Shown here piece by piece: positions 25,088 to 33,231 of a DNA stretch of 39,307 bases; position 1 is the first letter of the stretch; every line of letters begins with the position of its first letter. Where the stretch lies: assembly GCF_030697305.1 (NCBI RefSeq), contig NZ_JAUYQL010000136.1:1-39307 (forward strand), written 5' to 3'. Both the position numbers and the translations under genes were made by a program. This stretch comes from Phenylobacterium sp. Its GTDB lineage: Bacteria; Pseudomonadota; Alphaproteobacteria; Caulobacterales; Caulobacteraceae. The notes under the pieces were generated by a model. The model did not search any database and had not been told where the DNA came from. It worked only from the letters and a program-made list of their open reading frames with translations.

Positions 25088-25107
25088 GTTCAAACAACTG
25101 TTTGAAC
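25088..25107. promoter_or_regulatory. 20-bp palindromic operator before the acyl-CoA dehydrogenase
   Basis: GTTCAAACA-AC-TGTTTGAAC is a perfect inverted repeat with 9-bp arms and a 2-bp centre, ending just before the ribosome-binding site of the gene at 25120. It contains CAAAC(N4)GTTTG, matching the consensus I recall for the TetR-family fatty-acid sensor PsrA. A repressor bound here would block transcription start or elongation. Confidence 0.7.
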
Positions 25108-25119
25108 GGAGGAAGCGCC

Positions 25120-26415
<1,296 letters not shown>

Positions 26416-26426
26416 CGATCAAGGCG

Positions 26427-26452
26427 GGCCGGGGCGCCAAGGCGCCTCGGCC
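26427..26452. terminator. Hairpin between convergent genes, no U-tract
   Basis: A 12-bp stem (GGCCGGGGCGCC 26427-26438, GGCGCCTCGGCC 26441-26452, one G-U pair) with a nominal AA loop lies between the acyl-CoA dehydrogenase and suhB stop codons. The shape suits a bidirectional terminator or mRNA 3'-end protector, but no T or A run flanks it. Confidence 0.5.
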
Positions 26453-26461
26453 CAGCCGTCC

Positions 26462-27256
26462 TCAGGCCGCGGCGCGCAGGCGCTCGAGCAGTTGGGGATG
26501 GATGTCCTGCGAGGCGGCGCAGATCGAGCCGTTGGTGAGGCTCTCCAGCCCGCCGTCGGCGTCGGTGACCTTGCCGCCGGCTTCACTGACCAGCAGCAGC
26601 CCGGCCGCCAGGTCCCAGGGCTTCAGGTCCCGCTCCCAATATCCGTCGAAACGACCCGCGGCGACGAACGCCAGGTCCAGGGCCGCCGCGCCGAAGCGCC
26701 GCACGCCGGCGACCTTCTGGCTGATCTGGTGCAGCTCCTTGAGGAACTGGGCGTGGTGGCCGTGGCCCATGAACGGGATGCCGGTGGCCAGCACCGATTC
26801 CTCCAGTCGGTTGCGCGCCGAGACTCGCAGGCGCCGGTCGTTGACGAAGCACCCCTTGCCCTTCTCGGCCCAGTACAGCTCGTTGGCCGCCGGGTTGTAG
26901 GTCACGGCCGCCACCACCACCCCGTCGCGCTGCAGAGCGATGTTGATCGCAAAGTGCGGAATCGCGTGGAGGAAGTTGGTAGTGCCGTCCAACGGATCGA
27001 CGATCCATGTGTGGGTCTTGTCCGTGCCCTCGATCATCCCGCGCTCTTCACCCAGGAAGCCGTAGCCAGGTCGCGCCTTGCTCAGCGCCTCGAACAGGGT
27101 CTGTTCGGCCTTCAGGTCGGCGGCGGAGACGAAATCGGCCGCGCCCTTCTTGGACACCTGCAGCTCGGCCACCTCGCCGAAGTCGCGATTCAGCCCTCGC
27201 GCCGCCTTGCGCGCGGCGTCGGACATCACCTTCAGAAGCGCTGATTGTGTGGACAC
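26462..27256 (-). CDS. suhB: Inositol monophosphatase family protein (SuhB)
   Basis: Mg-dependent phosphatase of the inositol monophosphatase fold, 264 residues. Metal-site motifs are GEERGMIEG and WIVDPLDGTTNFLHAIPHF; the C-terminal motif is ERDLKPWDLAAGLLLVSEAGG. Bacterial SuhB hydrolyses inositol-1-phosphate and, in E. coli, also takes part in rRNA antitermination and ribosome maturation. Histidinol-phosphatase activity is another possibility for the family. The start is GTG at 27256, preceded by GGAG at a suitable distance; ATG 27226 is an alternative. It is 70 bp downstream of efp on the same strand, which fits a translation-linked unit. Confidence 0.9.
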   Translation of the reverse strand: MSTQSALLKVMSDAARKAARGLNRDFGEVAELQVSKKGAADFVSAADLKAEQTLFEALSKARPGYGFLGEERGMIEGTDKTHTWIVDPLDGTTNFLHAIPHFAINIALQRDGVVVAAVTYNPAANELYWAEKGKGCFVNDRRLRVSARNRLEESVLATGIPFMGHGHHAQFLKELHQISQKVAGVRRFGAAALDLAFVAAGRFDGYWERDLKPWDLAAGLLLVSEAGGKVTDADGGLESLTNGSICAASQDIHPQLLERLRAAA

Positions 27257-27326
27257 GCGTGGAAACTCCGCTCGCTCTTGAGCGCCTGGCAGCCCGCTTA
27301 GGAAGCCTCAGCGCACGGTGGGCGGA

Positions 27327-27896
27327 TCAGTCCGCCCGCCGCAGATACTCTCCGGTCTCGGTAGAGACCAGCACCCGCTCGCCCGCGTCCATGTAGGGCG
27401 GGATCAGCACACGCATGCCGTTGTCGGCCTTGGCGGGCTTGTAGGACGACGACGCGGTCTGGCCCTTCACCGTGGGCTCGGCCTCGACGATGGTCAGCAC
27501 CACATATTCCGGCAGCTCGATGCCGATCGCGCGGTCCTCGTGGAACTCCAGCGTCACCACCATGCCGTCCTGCAGAAACTGCGCGCGCTCCTCGCCGACG
27601 AAGTCCTTGTGCAGCTCGATCTGCTCGTAGTTGGACTGGTCCATGAACACCAGCATCTCGCCCTGCTCATACAGGAAGGAGTGCTCCTTCTGCTCCAGGG
27701 TCACCCGCTCGACGGTGTCGGAAGAACGCCAGCGCTCGTTCAGCTTGCGCCCGTCGAGCACGTTCTTCAGCTCCACCTGGGCGAAGGCGCCGCCCTTGCC
27801 GGGCTTCACGTGGGCGGTCTTCACCGCCACCCAGAGCGAACCGTCGTGCAGCAGGACGTTGCCGGGCTTGATGGTGTTGGCGGTGATCTTGGGCAT
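27327..27896 (-). CDS. efp: Translation elongation factor P
   Basis: Rescues ribosomes stalled at polyproline stretches. The 189-residue protein has the KOW-like N-domain and two OB domains. The modification loop reads KPGKGGAF with Lys34 at its tip, the position beta-lysylated by EpmA/EpmB in organisms that have them; those genes are not in the window. Length is standard. It lies between thiE (100 bp upstream) and suhB. Several proteins here are rich in consecutive prolines, for example the lipoprotein linkers, and would be clients. Confidence 0.96.
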   Translation of the reverse strand: MPKITANTIKPGNVLLHDGSLWVAVKTAHVKPGKGGAFAQVELKNVLDGRKLNERWRSSDTVERVTLEQKEHSFLYEQGEMLVFMDQSNYEQIELHKDFVGEERAQFLQDGMVVTLEFHEDRAIGIELPEYVVLTIVEAEPTVKGQTASSSYKPAKADNGMRVLIPPYMDAGERVLVSTETGEYLRRAD

Positions 27897-27996
27897 TGCG
27901 GGCTTTCAGGGCAAACGGGCGCGCCGTAGCGTAAATTCGGCGGCGGAACCTAGAGGCGCCGGCCCGCCAAGGCAAGGCGTGCGGCGGTCGGCCTCA

Positions 27997-28650
27997 TCAG
28001 GCGCGGCCACGCTCGGCGACGCCCAGGGCGATTTCGGCATTCAGCGCGGCCACAGCAGCGGCGGGGCCGTCGCCGTACGACCACACCCCGGCCGACACCG
28101 CCAGGAAATCCGCGCCGGCGGCGGCCAGCCCGCGGGCGTTCTCCACGGTGATCCCGCCGATCGCCACGCAGGGGGTCTGCATGACCTCCTGCCAGACGCT
28201 CAGGATCTCCGGATCGGCGCGGGTCTTCGCGTCCTTGGTGCTCGTGGGGAAGAAGGCGCCGAAAGCCACGTAGTCGGCGCCGGCCTCCGCCGCCTCCATC
28301 GCCAGGTGGCGGCTGTCGTGGCAGGTGACGCCGATCATTGCGTCCGGACCCATCAGCTTGCGGGCCTGGGCGTAGGGCGCATCCTCCTGGCCGACGTGCA
28401 CCCCGTCGCATCCGAACTGAGCGGCCAGGTCGGGGCGGTCGTTGAGGATCACCGCGACGCCGCGGGCGCGCGCGATCGGCGACAGCGCCTCGACCGCGGC
28501 GGCGATCATCGGGTCAGGGACGTCCTTCAGGCGGATCTGCAGAGCGGCCACGTCGCCTGCGTCGAGCGCCTGCGACAGGGCTTGGCCATAGGCCGCGAGA
28601 TCGTCGATGCGAGGCGGGGTGATCAGATAGAGGCGGCAGGGATTGGGCAT
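27997..28650 (-). CDS. thiE: Thiamine-phosphate synthase
   Basis: Joins the pyrimidine (HMP-PP) and thiazole (THZ-P) halves to give thiamine phosphate. The 217-residue TIM-barrel protein from ATG 28650 (GAAGGG upstream) has [20 protein letters not shown], the pyrophosphate loop [10 protein letters not shown] and the phosphate-binding AIGGIT near the C-terminus. A TenI-like homolog is a possible alternative because no other thi gene is nearby, but the synthase motifs are intact. Transketolase in this window uses the end product. The upstream open extension to 28686 is not supported. Confidence 0.9.
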   Translation of the reverse strand: MPNPCRLYLITPPRIDDLAAYGQALSQALDAGDVAALQIRLKDVPDPMIAAAVEALSPIARARGVAVILNDRPDLAAQFGCDGVHVGQEDAPYAQARKLMGPDAMIGVTCHDSRHLAMEAAEAGADYVAFGAFFPTSTKDAKTRADPEILSVWQEVMQTPCVAIGGITVENARGLAAAGADFLAVSAGVWSYGDGPAAAVAALNAEIALGVAERGRA

Positions 28651-28700
28651 GCAGCGCCCTTCTATCGTCCGGCGCGCCCGCGGCAAATCAGATCGTCACA

Positions 28701-28738
28701 TGCAAACGAGTTGCAAAGGCGTTCGCAAATGGTAATCT
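28701..28738 (+). promoter_or_regulatory. Candidate Fur-type box and promoter of bfd
   Basis: TGCAA (28701-28705) and TTGCA (28711-28715) form a 15-bp inverted repeat resembling the TGCAA-rich palindromes bound by alphaproteobacterial Fur/Mur. It overlaps a possible -35 TTGCAA (28711-28716), with TAATCT (28733-28738) sixteen bases on as -10. A further GCAAAT lies at 28725. Iron-dependent repression of bfd would fit. Confidence 0.45.
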
Positions 28739-28769
28739 ACGTCCAACGACATGGGAGGCGGGGCGTCAG

Positions 28770-28955
28770 GTGTACGTCTGCAACTGCAACGGCATTCGTG
28801 AGCGCGAGATTCGCGCGGCCATCGCCAGCGGCGCGTTGCGCCCTGCAGAGATCTTCCGCGCCTGCGGCCAGACCCCCCAATGCGCCCGCTGCGTCTGCGA
28901 CATGCGCAAGATGCTCAGCGAACAGGATGAAGCGCTGCGCTACGCGGCCGAATAG
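28770..28955 (+). CDS. bfd: Bacterioferritin-associated ferredoxin
   Basis: A 61-residue [2Fe-2S] protein that reduces the heme of bacterioferritin so that stored iron can be released. The four cluster cysteines are at 4, 6, 38 and 41 (CNC and CARC), the same spacing as E. coli Bfd. The start is GTG at 28770, with GGGAGG about eleven bases upstream. It lies directly upstream of bfr, the standard partner arrangement, separated by 113 bp containing a 9-bp-arm inverted repeat. A Fur-like palindrome in its promoter suggests induction in low iron. Confidence 0.93.
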   Translation: MYVCNCNGIREREIRAAIASGALRPAEIFRACGQTPQCARCVCDMRKMLSEQDEALRYAAE

Positions 28956-28968
28956 CATTCGTCCAGCC

Positions 28969-28997
28969 TTGCAAGTGCGAGGCCTAATCACTTGCAA
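28969..28997. promoter_or_regulatory. Inverted repeat between bfd and bfr
   Basis: TTGCAAGTG (28969-28977) and CACTTGCAA (28989-28997) are a perfect 9-bp inverted repeat around an 11-bp centre. Each arm contains the palindrome TTGCAA, as in the bfd promoter. It could be a regulator site for bfr or an mRNA hairpin after bfd; no T-run follows, so it is not a standard terminator. Confidence 0.5.
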
Positions 28998-29068
28998 ACA
29001 TAAGCTTTGACACACCGCGCCGCCGGCGAGACTTTGCGCGCATCACCGCGTACCTGAGGAGTTCCGCC

Positions 29069-29566
29069 ATGCAAGGCGACAAGGCGATCATTCGGCTGTT
29101 GAACGCCGTGCTGACCAATGAACTGACGGCGGTCAATCAGTACTTCCTGCATGCGCGCATGTACGAGAACTGGGGCTTCAAGCGGCTGGGCGAGATTACT
29201 TACAAAGAATCGATCGGCGAGATGAAGCACGCCGACAAGCTGATCAAACGCATCCTGTTCCTGGAAGGCCTGCCGAACCTGCAGGACCTGCACAAGCTGC
29301 GGCTGGGCGAGACAGTGCCTGAGTCGCTGGCCGCCGACCTGGAGATCGAGCTGGGCGGCCGCAGCACGCTCGTCGAGGGGATTCGACTGTGCGAGACCGC
29401 CGCCGACTATGTGTCGCGGCAGATCCTGCGGGAGATCCTCGCCGACACCGAGGAACACGTCGACTTCCTGGAGACCCAGCTGTCGCTGCTGCGCGCGCTG
29501 GGCGAGGCGAACTACCTGCAGAGCGCGCTCGGCGAACTCGAAGGCGGCGGCGACGCGACGGGGTGA
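29069..29566 (+). CDS. bfr: Bacterioferritin
   Basis: Heme-containing 24-mer iron-storage protein, 165 residues. Direct comparison with E. coli numbering works without gaps: heme ligand Met52 and ferroxidase residues Glu18, Glu51, His54, Glu94 and His130 are present. Position 127, normally the Glu of an ExxH pair, is Thr (ADTEEH). Glu128 is adjacent and may substitute. The N-terminus [12 protein letters not shown] and GLPNLQDL are diagnostic. ATG 29069 has GAGGAG upstream. It follows bfd, so iron storage and release are encoded together. A palindromic repeat element begins 13 bp after the stop. Confidence 0.95.
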   Translation: MQGDKAIIRLLNAVLTNELTAVNQYFLHARMYENWGFKRLGEITYKESIGEMKHADKLIKRILFLEGLPNLQDLHKLRLGETVPESLAADLEIELGGRSTLVEGIRLCETAADYVSRQILREILADTEEHVDFLETQLSLLRALGEANYLQSALGELEGGGDATG

Positions 29567-29578
29567 GCGGATTCGTGG

Positions 29579-29732
29579 CCTTCTCCCCTTGCGGGAGAAG
29601 GTGGCCCCGAAGGTCGGATGAGCGGTCTCTCAGACCCCTCTGCTTCGATCATCAGCAAGCTAATCCGATAGGGCTTTCAACCCCTCATCCGGCCTGAATC
29701 CGCGGGCCACCTTCTCCCGCAAGGGGAGAAGG
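29579..29732. repeat. Palindromic intergenic repeat element with 29-bp arms
   Basis: The segments 29579-29607 and 29704-29732 are perfect 29-bp inverted copies, each itself holding an 8-bp hairpin (CTTCTCCC/GGGAGAAG). Inside them CGGATGAG near 29615 pairs with CTCATCCG near 29685. The arm sequence resembles a dispersed intergenic repeat known across Alphaproteobacteria (my recollection). It fills the space between the convergent bfr and fba genes and may end both transcripts. Confidence 0.85.
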
Positions 29733-29742
29733 GGAGCGCGCC

Positions 29743-30765
29743 CTAAGCCGCCCGTTCCAGCGCGCCGTCCCAGCGACCGAGGCTCGCCAGCGAGTTCATC
29801 TTGGCGCGATGGGCGAAGGCCTTCTGCGCGGCGGTGACGTTCTCGGTGCGGCCGGACCAGGCCTTCTGGGGCGCCGCCTGCAGCGCGCGACCGTAGGAAA
29901 AGGTCATCTTCCACGGGAAGCCGCCGATGCGGTTCATGGCGTCCAGGTGCGCCGTCGCCTCTTCGTCGGACTGGCCGCCGGAGAGGTAGGCGATCCCCGG
30001 CACTGCGGATGGCACGGTCGCCTTCAGGGCCGAGATGGTGCGCTGGGCGACCTCCTCGACGGAGGCGCGCGAGCTGCACCCCTTGCCGCAGATCACCATG
30101 TTGGGCTTCAGCACGATGCCCTCAAGAGCCACGCGCTGTTCGGCCAGCTCGGCGAACACCGTCTGCAGCACCCAGCGGGTGACCTCGTCGCAACGTGCAA
30201 TGTCGTGGGCGCCGTCCATCAGGATCTCCGGCTCGACGATCGGGACGATCTGCGCCTCCTGACAGATGGCGGCGTAGCGGGCCAGAGCATGCGCATTGGC
30301 CTTCACCGCGCCCCAGGTTGGCAGGCCGTCGGCGATGTCGATCACCGCGCGCCACTTGGCGAAGCGCGCGCCCTGTGCGTAGTCCTTGGCCAGACGTTCG
30401 CCCAGGCCGTCCAGCCCCTCGGTCAGGGTCTCGCCCGGGAAGCCGGCCATCGGCTTCGCGCCCTTGTCGACCTTGATGCCGGGAATCGCGCCGGCCGCCT
30501 CGATCAGCTTGACCAGCGGCGTGCCGTCGGCGCCGATCTGATACAGCGTCTCCTCGAACAGGATCACGCCGGAGATGCAGCCGTTCATCGCCTCGCCGCA
30601 ACGGAACAGCAGCTCGCGATAGTCGCGGCGGTTCTCCTCGGTGTTCTCCACCCCGATAGCGTCGAAGCGCTTCTTGATCGTGCCGGAGCTTTCGTCCGCC
30701 GCCAGGATGCCTTTGCCAGACGCCACCAGGCGCTCGGCGATCGTGTTCAGAGCCGCGAGATCCAT
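29743..30765 (-). CDS. fba: Fructose-bisphosphate aldolase, class I
   Basis: Cleaves or forms fructose-1,6-bisphosphate by Schiff-base chemistry. The 340-residue protein begins MDLAALNTIAERLVASGKGI, then LAADESSGTIKKRFD, the class I opening. The active-site lysine is in GIVLKPNM, and GIAYLSGGQSDEEATAHLDAMN is conserved near the C-terminus. This is the eukaryotic-like class I type, less usual in bacteria than the zinc class II enzyme. It is the last gene of tkt-gap-pgk-fba, 17 bp after pgk. In an organism using the Entner-Doudoroff route, it would serve gluconeogenesis. Confidence 0.95.
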   Translation of the reverse strand: MDLAALNTIAERLVASGKGILAADESSGTIKKRFDAIGVENTEENRRDYRELLFRCGEAMNGCISGVILFEETLYQIGADGTPLVKLIEAAGAIPGIKVDKGAKPMAGFPGETLTEGLDGLGERLAKDYAQGARFAKWRAVIDIADGLPTWGAVKANAHALARYAAICQEAQIVPIVEPEILMDGAHDIARCDEVTRWVLQTVFAELAEQRVALEGIVLKPNMVICGKGCSSRASVEEVAQRTISALKATVPSAVPGIAYLSGGQSDEEATAHLDAMNRIGGFPWKMTFSYGRALQAAPQKAWSGRTENVTAAQKAFAHRAKMNSLASLGRWDGALERAA

Positions 30766-30782
30766 CGGGTTCGTTCTACTCC

Positions 30783-31979
30783 CTATTGAGCAAGCGCGGC
30801 CACGCCGGGCAGCGTCTTGCCTTCCATCCATTCAAGAAACGCGCCGCCGGCTGTCGAGACGAAGGTGAAGTCGTCCGTGCAGGCCGCTGCGTTCAGCGCC
30901 GCCACCGTATCACCGCCGCCGGCCACGGCCACCAGCTTGCCGGCCCTGGCCAGCGCGGCGGCGTGACGGGCGGCGTCGACCGTCGCCACGTCGAACGGCG
31001 GGACCTCGAACACGCCCAGGGGGCCGTTCCAGATCACGGTCGCCGAGGCGTCCATCGCCGCCTTCAGCGCCGCCGCGGTGCGCGGACCGGCGTCGAGGAT
31101 CATGTCGTCGGGCTGAATCGCGTCCAGCGCCCGGACATGGTGATCGATTCCCGGCTTGACCGCCTTGGCGGTGACCACGTCCACGGGCAGCAACAGCTCG
31201 CACCCGGCCGCCTTCGCCGTGGCCATGATCTCGCGCGCGGTCTCGGCTAGGTCGTGCTCGCAGAGCGAGGCGCCGACATCGACGCCCTGCGCCGCCAGGA
31301 AGGTGTTTGCCATGCCGCCGCCGATCGCCAGGCGGTCCAGCTTGCCCACCAGGTTGTCCAGCAGGGCGAGCTTGCTCGATACCTTGGACCCGCCGACCAC
31401 GCCCAGCACCGGACGCTTGGGCGAACCCAGGGCGGCCTCCAGCGCGTCGAGCTCGCGGCGCATGCTCTCGCCCGCGTAGGCCGGCAGCACATGCGCCAGC
31501 CCTTCGGTGGAGGCGTGCGCGCGGTGCGCGGTCGAGAAGGCGTCGTTGACGTAGAGGTCGCCGTTCTGCGCCAGTTCGGCGATGAAGTCGGCGTCGTTGG
31601 CCTCTTCGCCTGGATGGAAGCGCACGTTCTCCAGCAGGGTCACGCCGCCTGCGCCCGCTGCGTGGATCGCCTCCGCTGCGGCCGGGCCGATGCAGTCCGT
31701 CCCGAAGCTGACCGCCATACCCAGCAGCTTCGACAGCGGCTCGACCAGCGGCTGCAGGCTCATCGACGGGACGCGCTTACCCTTCGGCCGATCGAAGTGG
31801 GACAGCAGCACGACGCTCGCCCCACCGGCGCGGAGCTTCTCGATGGTCGGCAGGGCGGCGCGCAGGCGCGTGTCGTCTGTGACTGCGCCGTCGGCCATGG
31901 GCACGTTGAAATCCACGCGCACCAGGGCGGCTTTCCCGCCCAGATCGTCGGGCAGATCGTCCAGGGTGCGGAACGACAT
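30783..31979 (-). CDS. pgk: Phosphoglycerate kinase
   Basis: Interconverts 1,3-bisphosphoglycerate plus ADP with 3-phosphoglycerate plus ATP. From ATG 31979 the product has 398 residues, a normal size, beginning MSFRTLDDLPDDLGGKAALV followed by RVDFNVP. Other signatures are LLSHFDRPKG, GVVGGSKVSSKLALLDNL, IGGGMANTFL and the nucleotide loop VAGGGDTV near the C-terminus. The frame stays open upstream to 32036, but that part is read through the palindromic repeat and is not protein. It is between gap and fba on the same strand. Confidence 0.96.
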   Translation of the reverse strand: MSFRTLDDLPDDLGGKAALVRVDFNVPMADGAVTDDTRLRAALPTIEKLRAGGASVVLLSHFDRPKGKRVPSMSLQPLVEPLSKLLGMAVSFGTDCIGPAAAEAIHAAGAGGVTLLENVRFHPGEEANDADFIAELAQNGDLYVNDAFSTAHRAHASTEGLAHVLPAYAGESMRRELDALEAALGSPKRPVLGVVGGSKVSSKLALLDNLVGKLDRLAIGGGMANTFLAAQGVDVGASLCEHDLAETAREIMATAKAAGCELLLPVDVVTAKAVKPGIDHHVRALDAIQPDDMILDAGPRTAAALKAAMDASATVIWNGPLGVFEVPPFDVATVDAARHAAALARAGKLVAVAGGGDTVAALNAAACTDDFTFVSTAGGAFLEWMEGKTLPGVAALAQ

Positions 31980-31991
31980 CAGCCCTCCATC

Positions 31992-32080
31992 CCGCTCGTC
32001 CCGGCGAAAGCCGGGAACCAAGCTGAGTCTGAGCAAGATCGAACCGCCGCTTGGGTCCCGGCTTTCGCCGGGATGAGCGG
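31992..32080. repeat. Palindromic intergenic repeat element with 31-bp arms
   Basis: Segments 31992-32022 and 32050-32080 are inverted copies matching at 29 of 31 bases, each built around CCCGGCGAAAGCCGGG. This core is, as I recall, a widespread alphaproteobacterial intergenic palindrome. It lies in the 124 bp between gap and pgk, inside a probable operon, so it could tune the relative mRNA levels of the two genes. Confidence 0.85.
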
Positions 32081-32103
32081 AGAGGAAACCGGAAACATCG
32101 CGA

Positions 32104-33114
32104 TCAGATCAGTTTCGCCATGGCCAGCGCGGTGTCGCTCATCCGCGTCGAGAACCCCCACTCGTTGTCGTACCAGGACAGCACGCGGCCGAGGCCGCCG
32201 TCGATCACCTGGGTCTGGGCCAGCGCCGCGGTGGACGAGGCGGCGATGTGGTTGAAGTCGATCGACACCAGCGGCTCGTCGGTCACCGCCAGCACGCCCT
32301 TCAGCGGGCCGTCGGCCGCGGCCGCCTTGAGGGCCGCGTTGATCTCATCCTTGTCGAGCTTGCGCCCCGGCACCCAGGTCAGGTCGACCACCGAGACGTT
32401 GGGGGTCGGCACCCGGATGGAGGATCCGTCCAGCTTGCCCTGCAGCTCGGGGATCACCAGGCCCAGCGCCTTGGCGGCGCCGGTTGAGGTGGGGATCATC
32501 GACATCGCCGCGGCGCGGCCGCGGTAGAGGTCCTTGTGCATCGTATCCAAGGTCGGCTGGTCGCCGGTGTAGGAGTGGATGGTGGTCATGTAACCGCGCT
32601 CGATGCCGGCCAGGTCGTGCAGCACCTTGGCGATCGGCGCCAGGCAGTTGGTGGTGCAGGACGCGTTGGAGACGATCAGGTCGGCGGCGGTCAGCGTTTG
32701 ATGATTGACGCCGAAGACGATGGTCTTGTCGGCGTCGTCGCAGGGCGCGCTAACCAGCACGCGCTTGGCGCCGGCGTCGAGGTGAGCCTTGGCCTTGTCC
32801 TTCGAGGTGAACAGGCCCGTGCATTCCAGAGCGATGTCGACGCCCAGCTCGCGATGCGGCAACTCGGCCGGATTGCGGATCGCAGTGACCTTGATCTTGC
32901 CCAGGCCCACGTCGATCGAGTCGCCGTCGACGGTTACCGTTCCGGGGAACCGGCCGTGCACGCTGTCGTAGCGCAGCAGGTGGGCGTTGGTCTCCACCGG
33001 GCCCAGGTCGTTGATCGCCACCACCTCGATGTCGCGGCGCGCGTGCTCGACGATCGAACGCAACACCAGCCTGCCAATGCGGCCAAAGCCGTTGATCGCG
33101 ACGCGAACGGTCAT
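32104..33114 (-). CDS. gap: Glyceraldehyde-3-phosphate dehydrogenase, type I
   Basis: Phosphorylating GAPDH, 336 residues. The Rossmann motif INGFGRIGR is at the N-terminus and Asp36 follows the second strand, suggesting NAD preference. The catalytic Cys153 is in [12 protein letters not shown], and His180 is in [11 protein letters not shown]. The ATG at 33114 has AGGAG upstream. It sits between tkt and pgk, catalysing the step next to phosphoglycerate kinase. No terminator separates it from tkt, but a palindromic repeat separates it from pgk. Confidence 0.97.
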   Translation of the reverse strand: MTVRVAINGFGRIGRLVLRSIVEHARRDIEVVAINDLGPVETNAHLLRYDSVHGRFPGTVTVDGDSIDVGLGKIKVTAIRNPAELPHRELGVDIALECTGLFTSKDKAKAHLDAGAKRVLVSAPCDDADKTIVFGVNHQTLTAADLIVSNASCTTNCLAPIAKVLHDLAGIERGYMTTIHSYTGDQPTLDTMHKDLYRGRAAAMSMIPTSTGAAKALGLVIPELQGKLDGSSIRVPTPNVSVVDLTWVPGRKLDKDEINAALKAAAADGPLKGVLAVTDEPLVSIDFNHIAASSTAALAQTQVIDGGLGRVLSWYDNEWGFSTRMSDTALAMAKLI

Positions 33115-33231
33115 ATCGAGGGTCTCCTGACAGACGACGGCCGTGATGCGGCCTGTTGATTGCGCGAGGCTTTCTTCGGGCGGGGACGCTCTAAGTCAAC
33201 CCCTGGCGCGCCGCGCGAAGGGCGAGCGGGG

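Noticed and set aside
31980..32036. 19-residue N-terminal extension of phosphoglycerate kinase
   Set aside because: It is a translation of the palindromic repeat; ATG 31979 gives the standard N-terminus.
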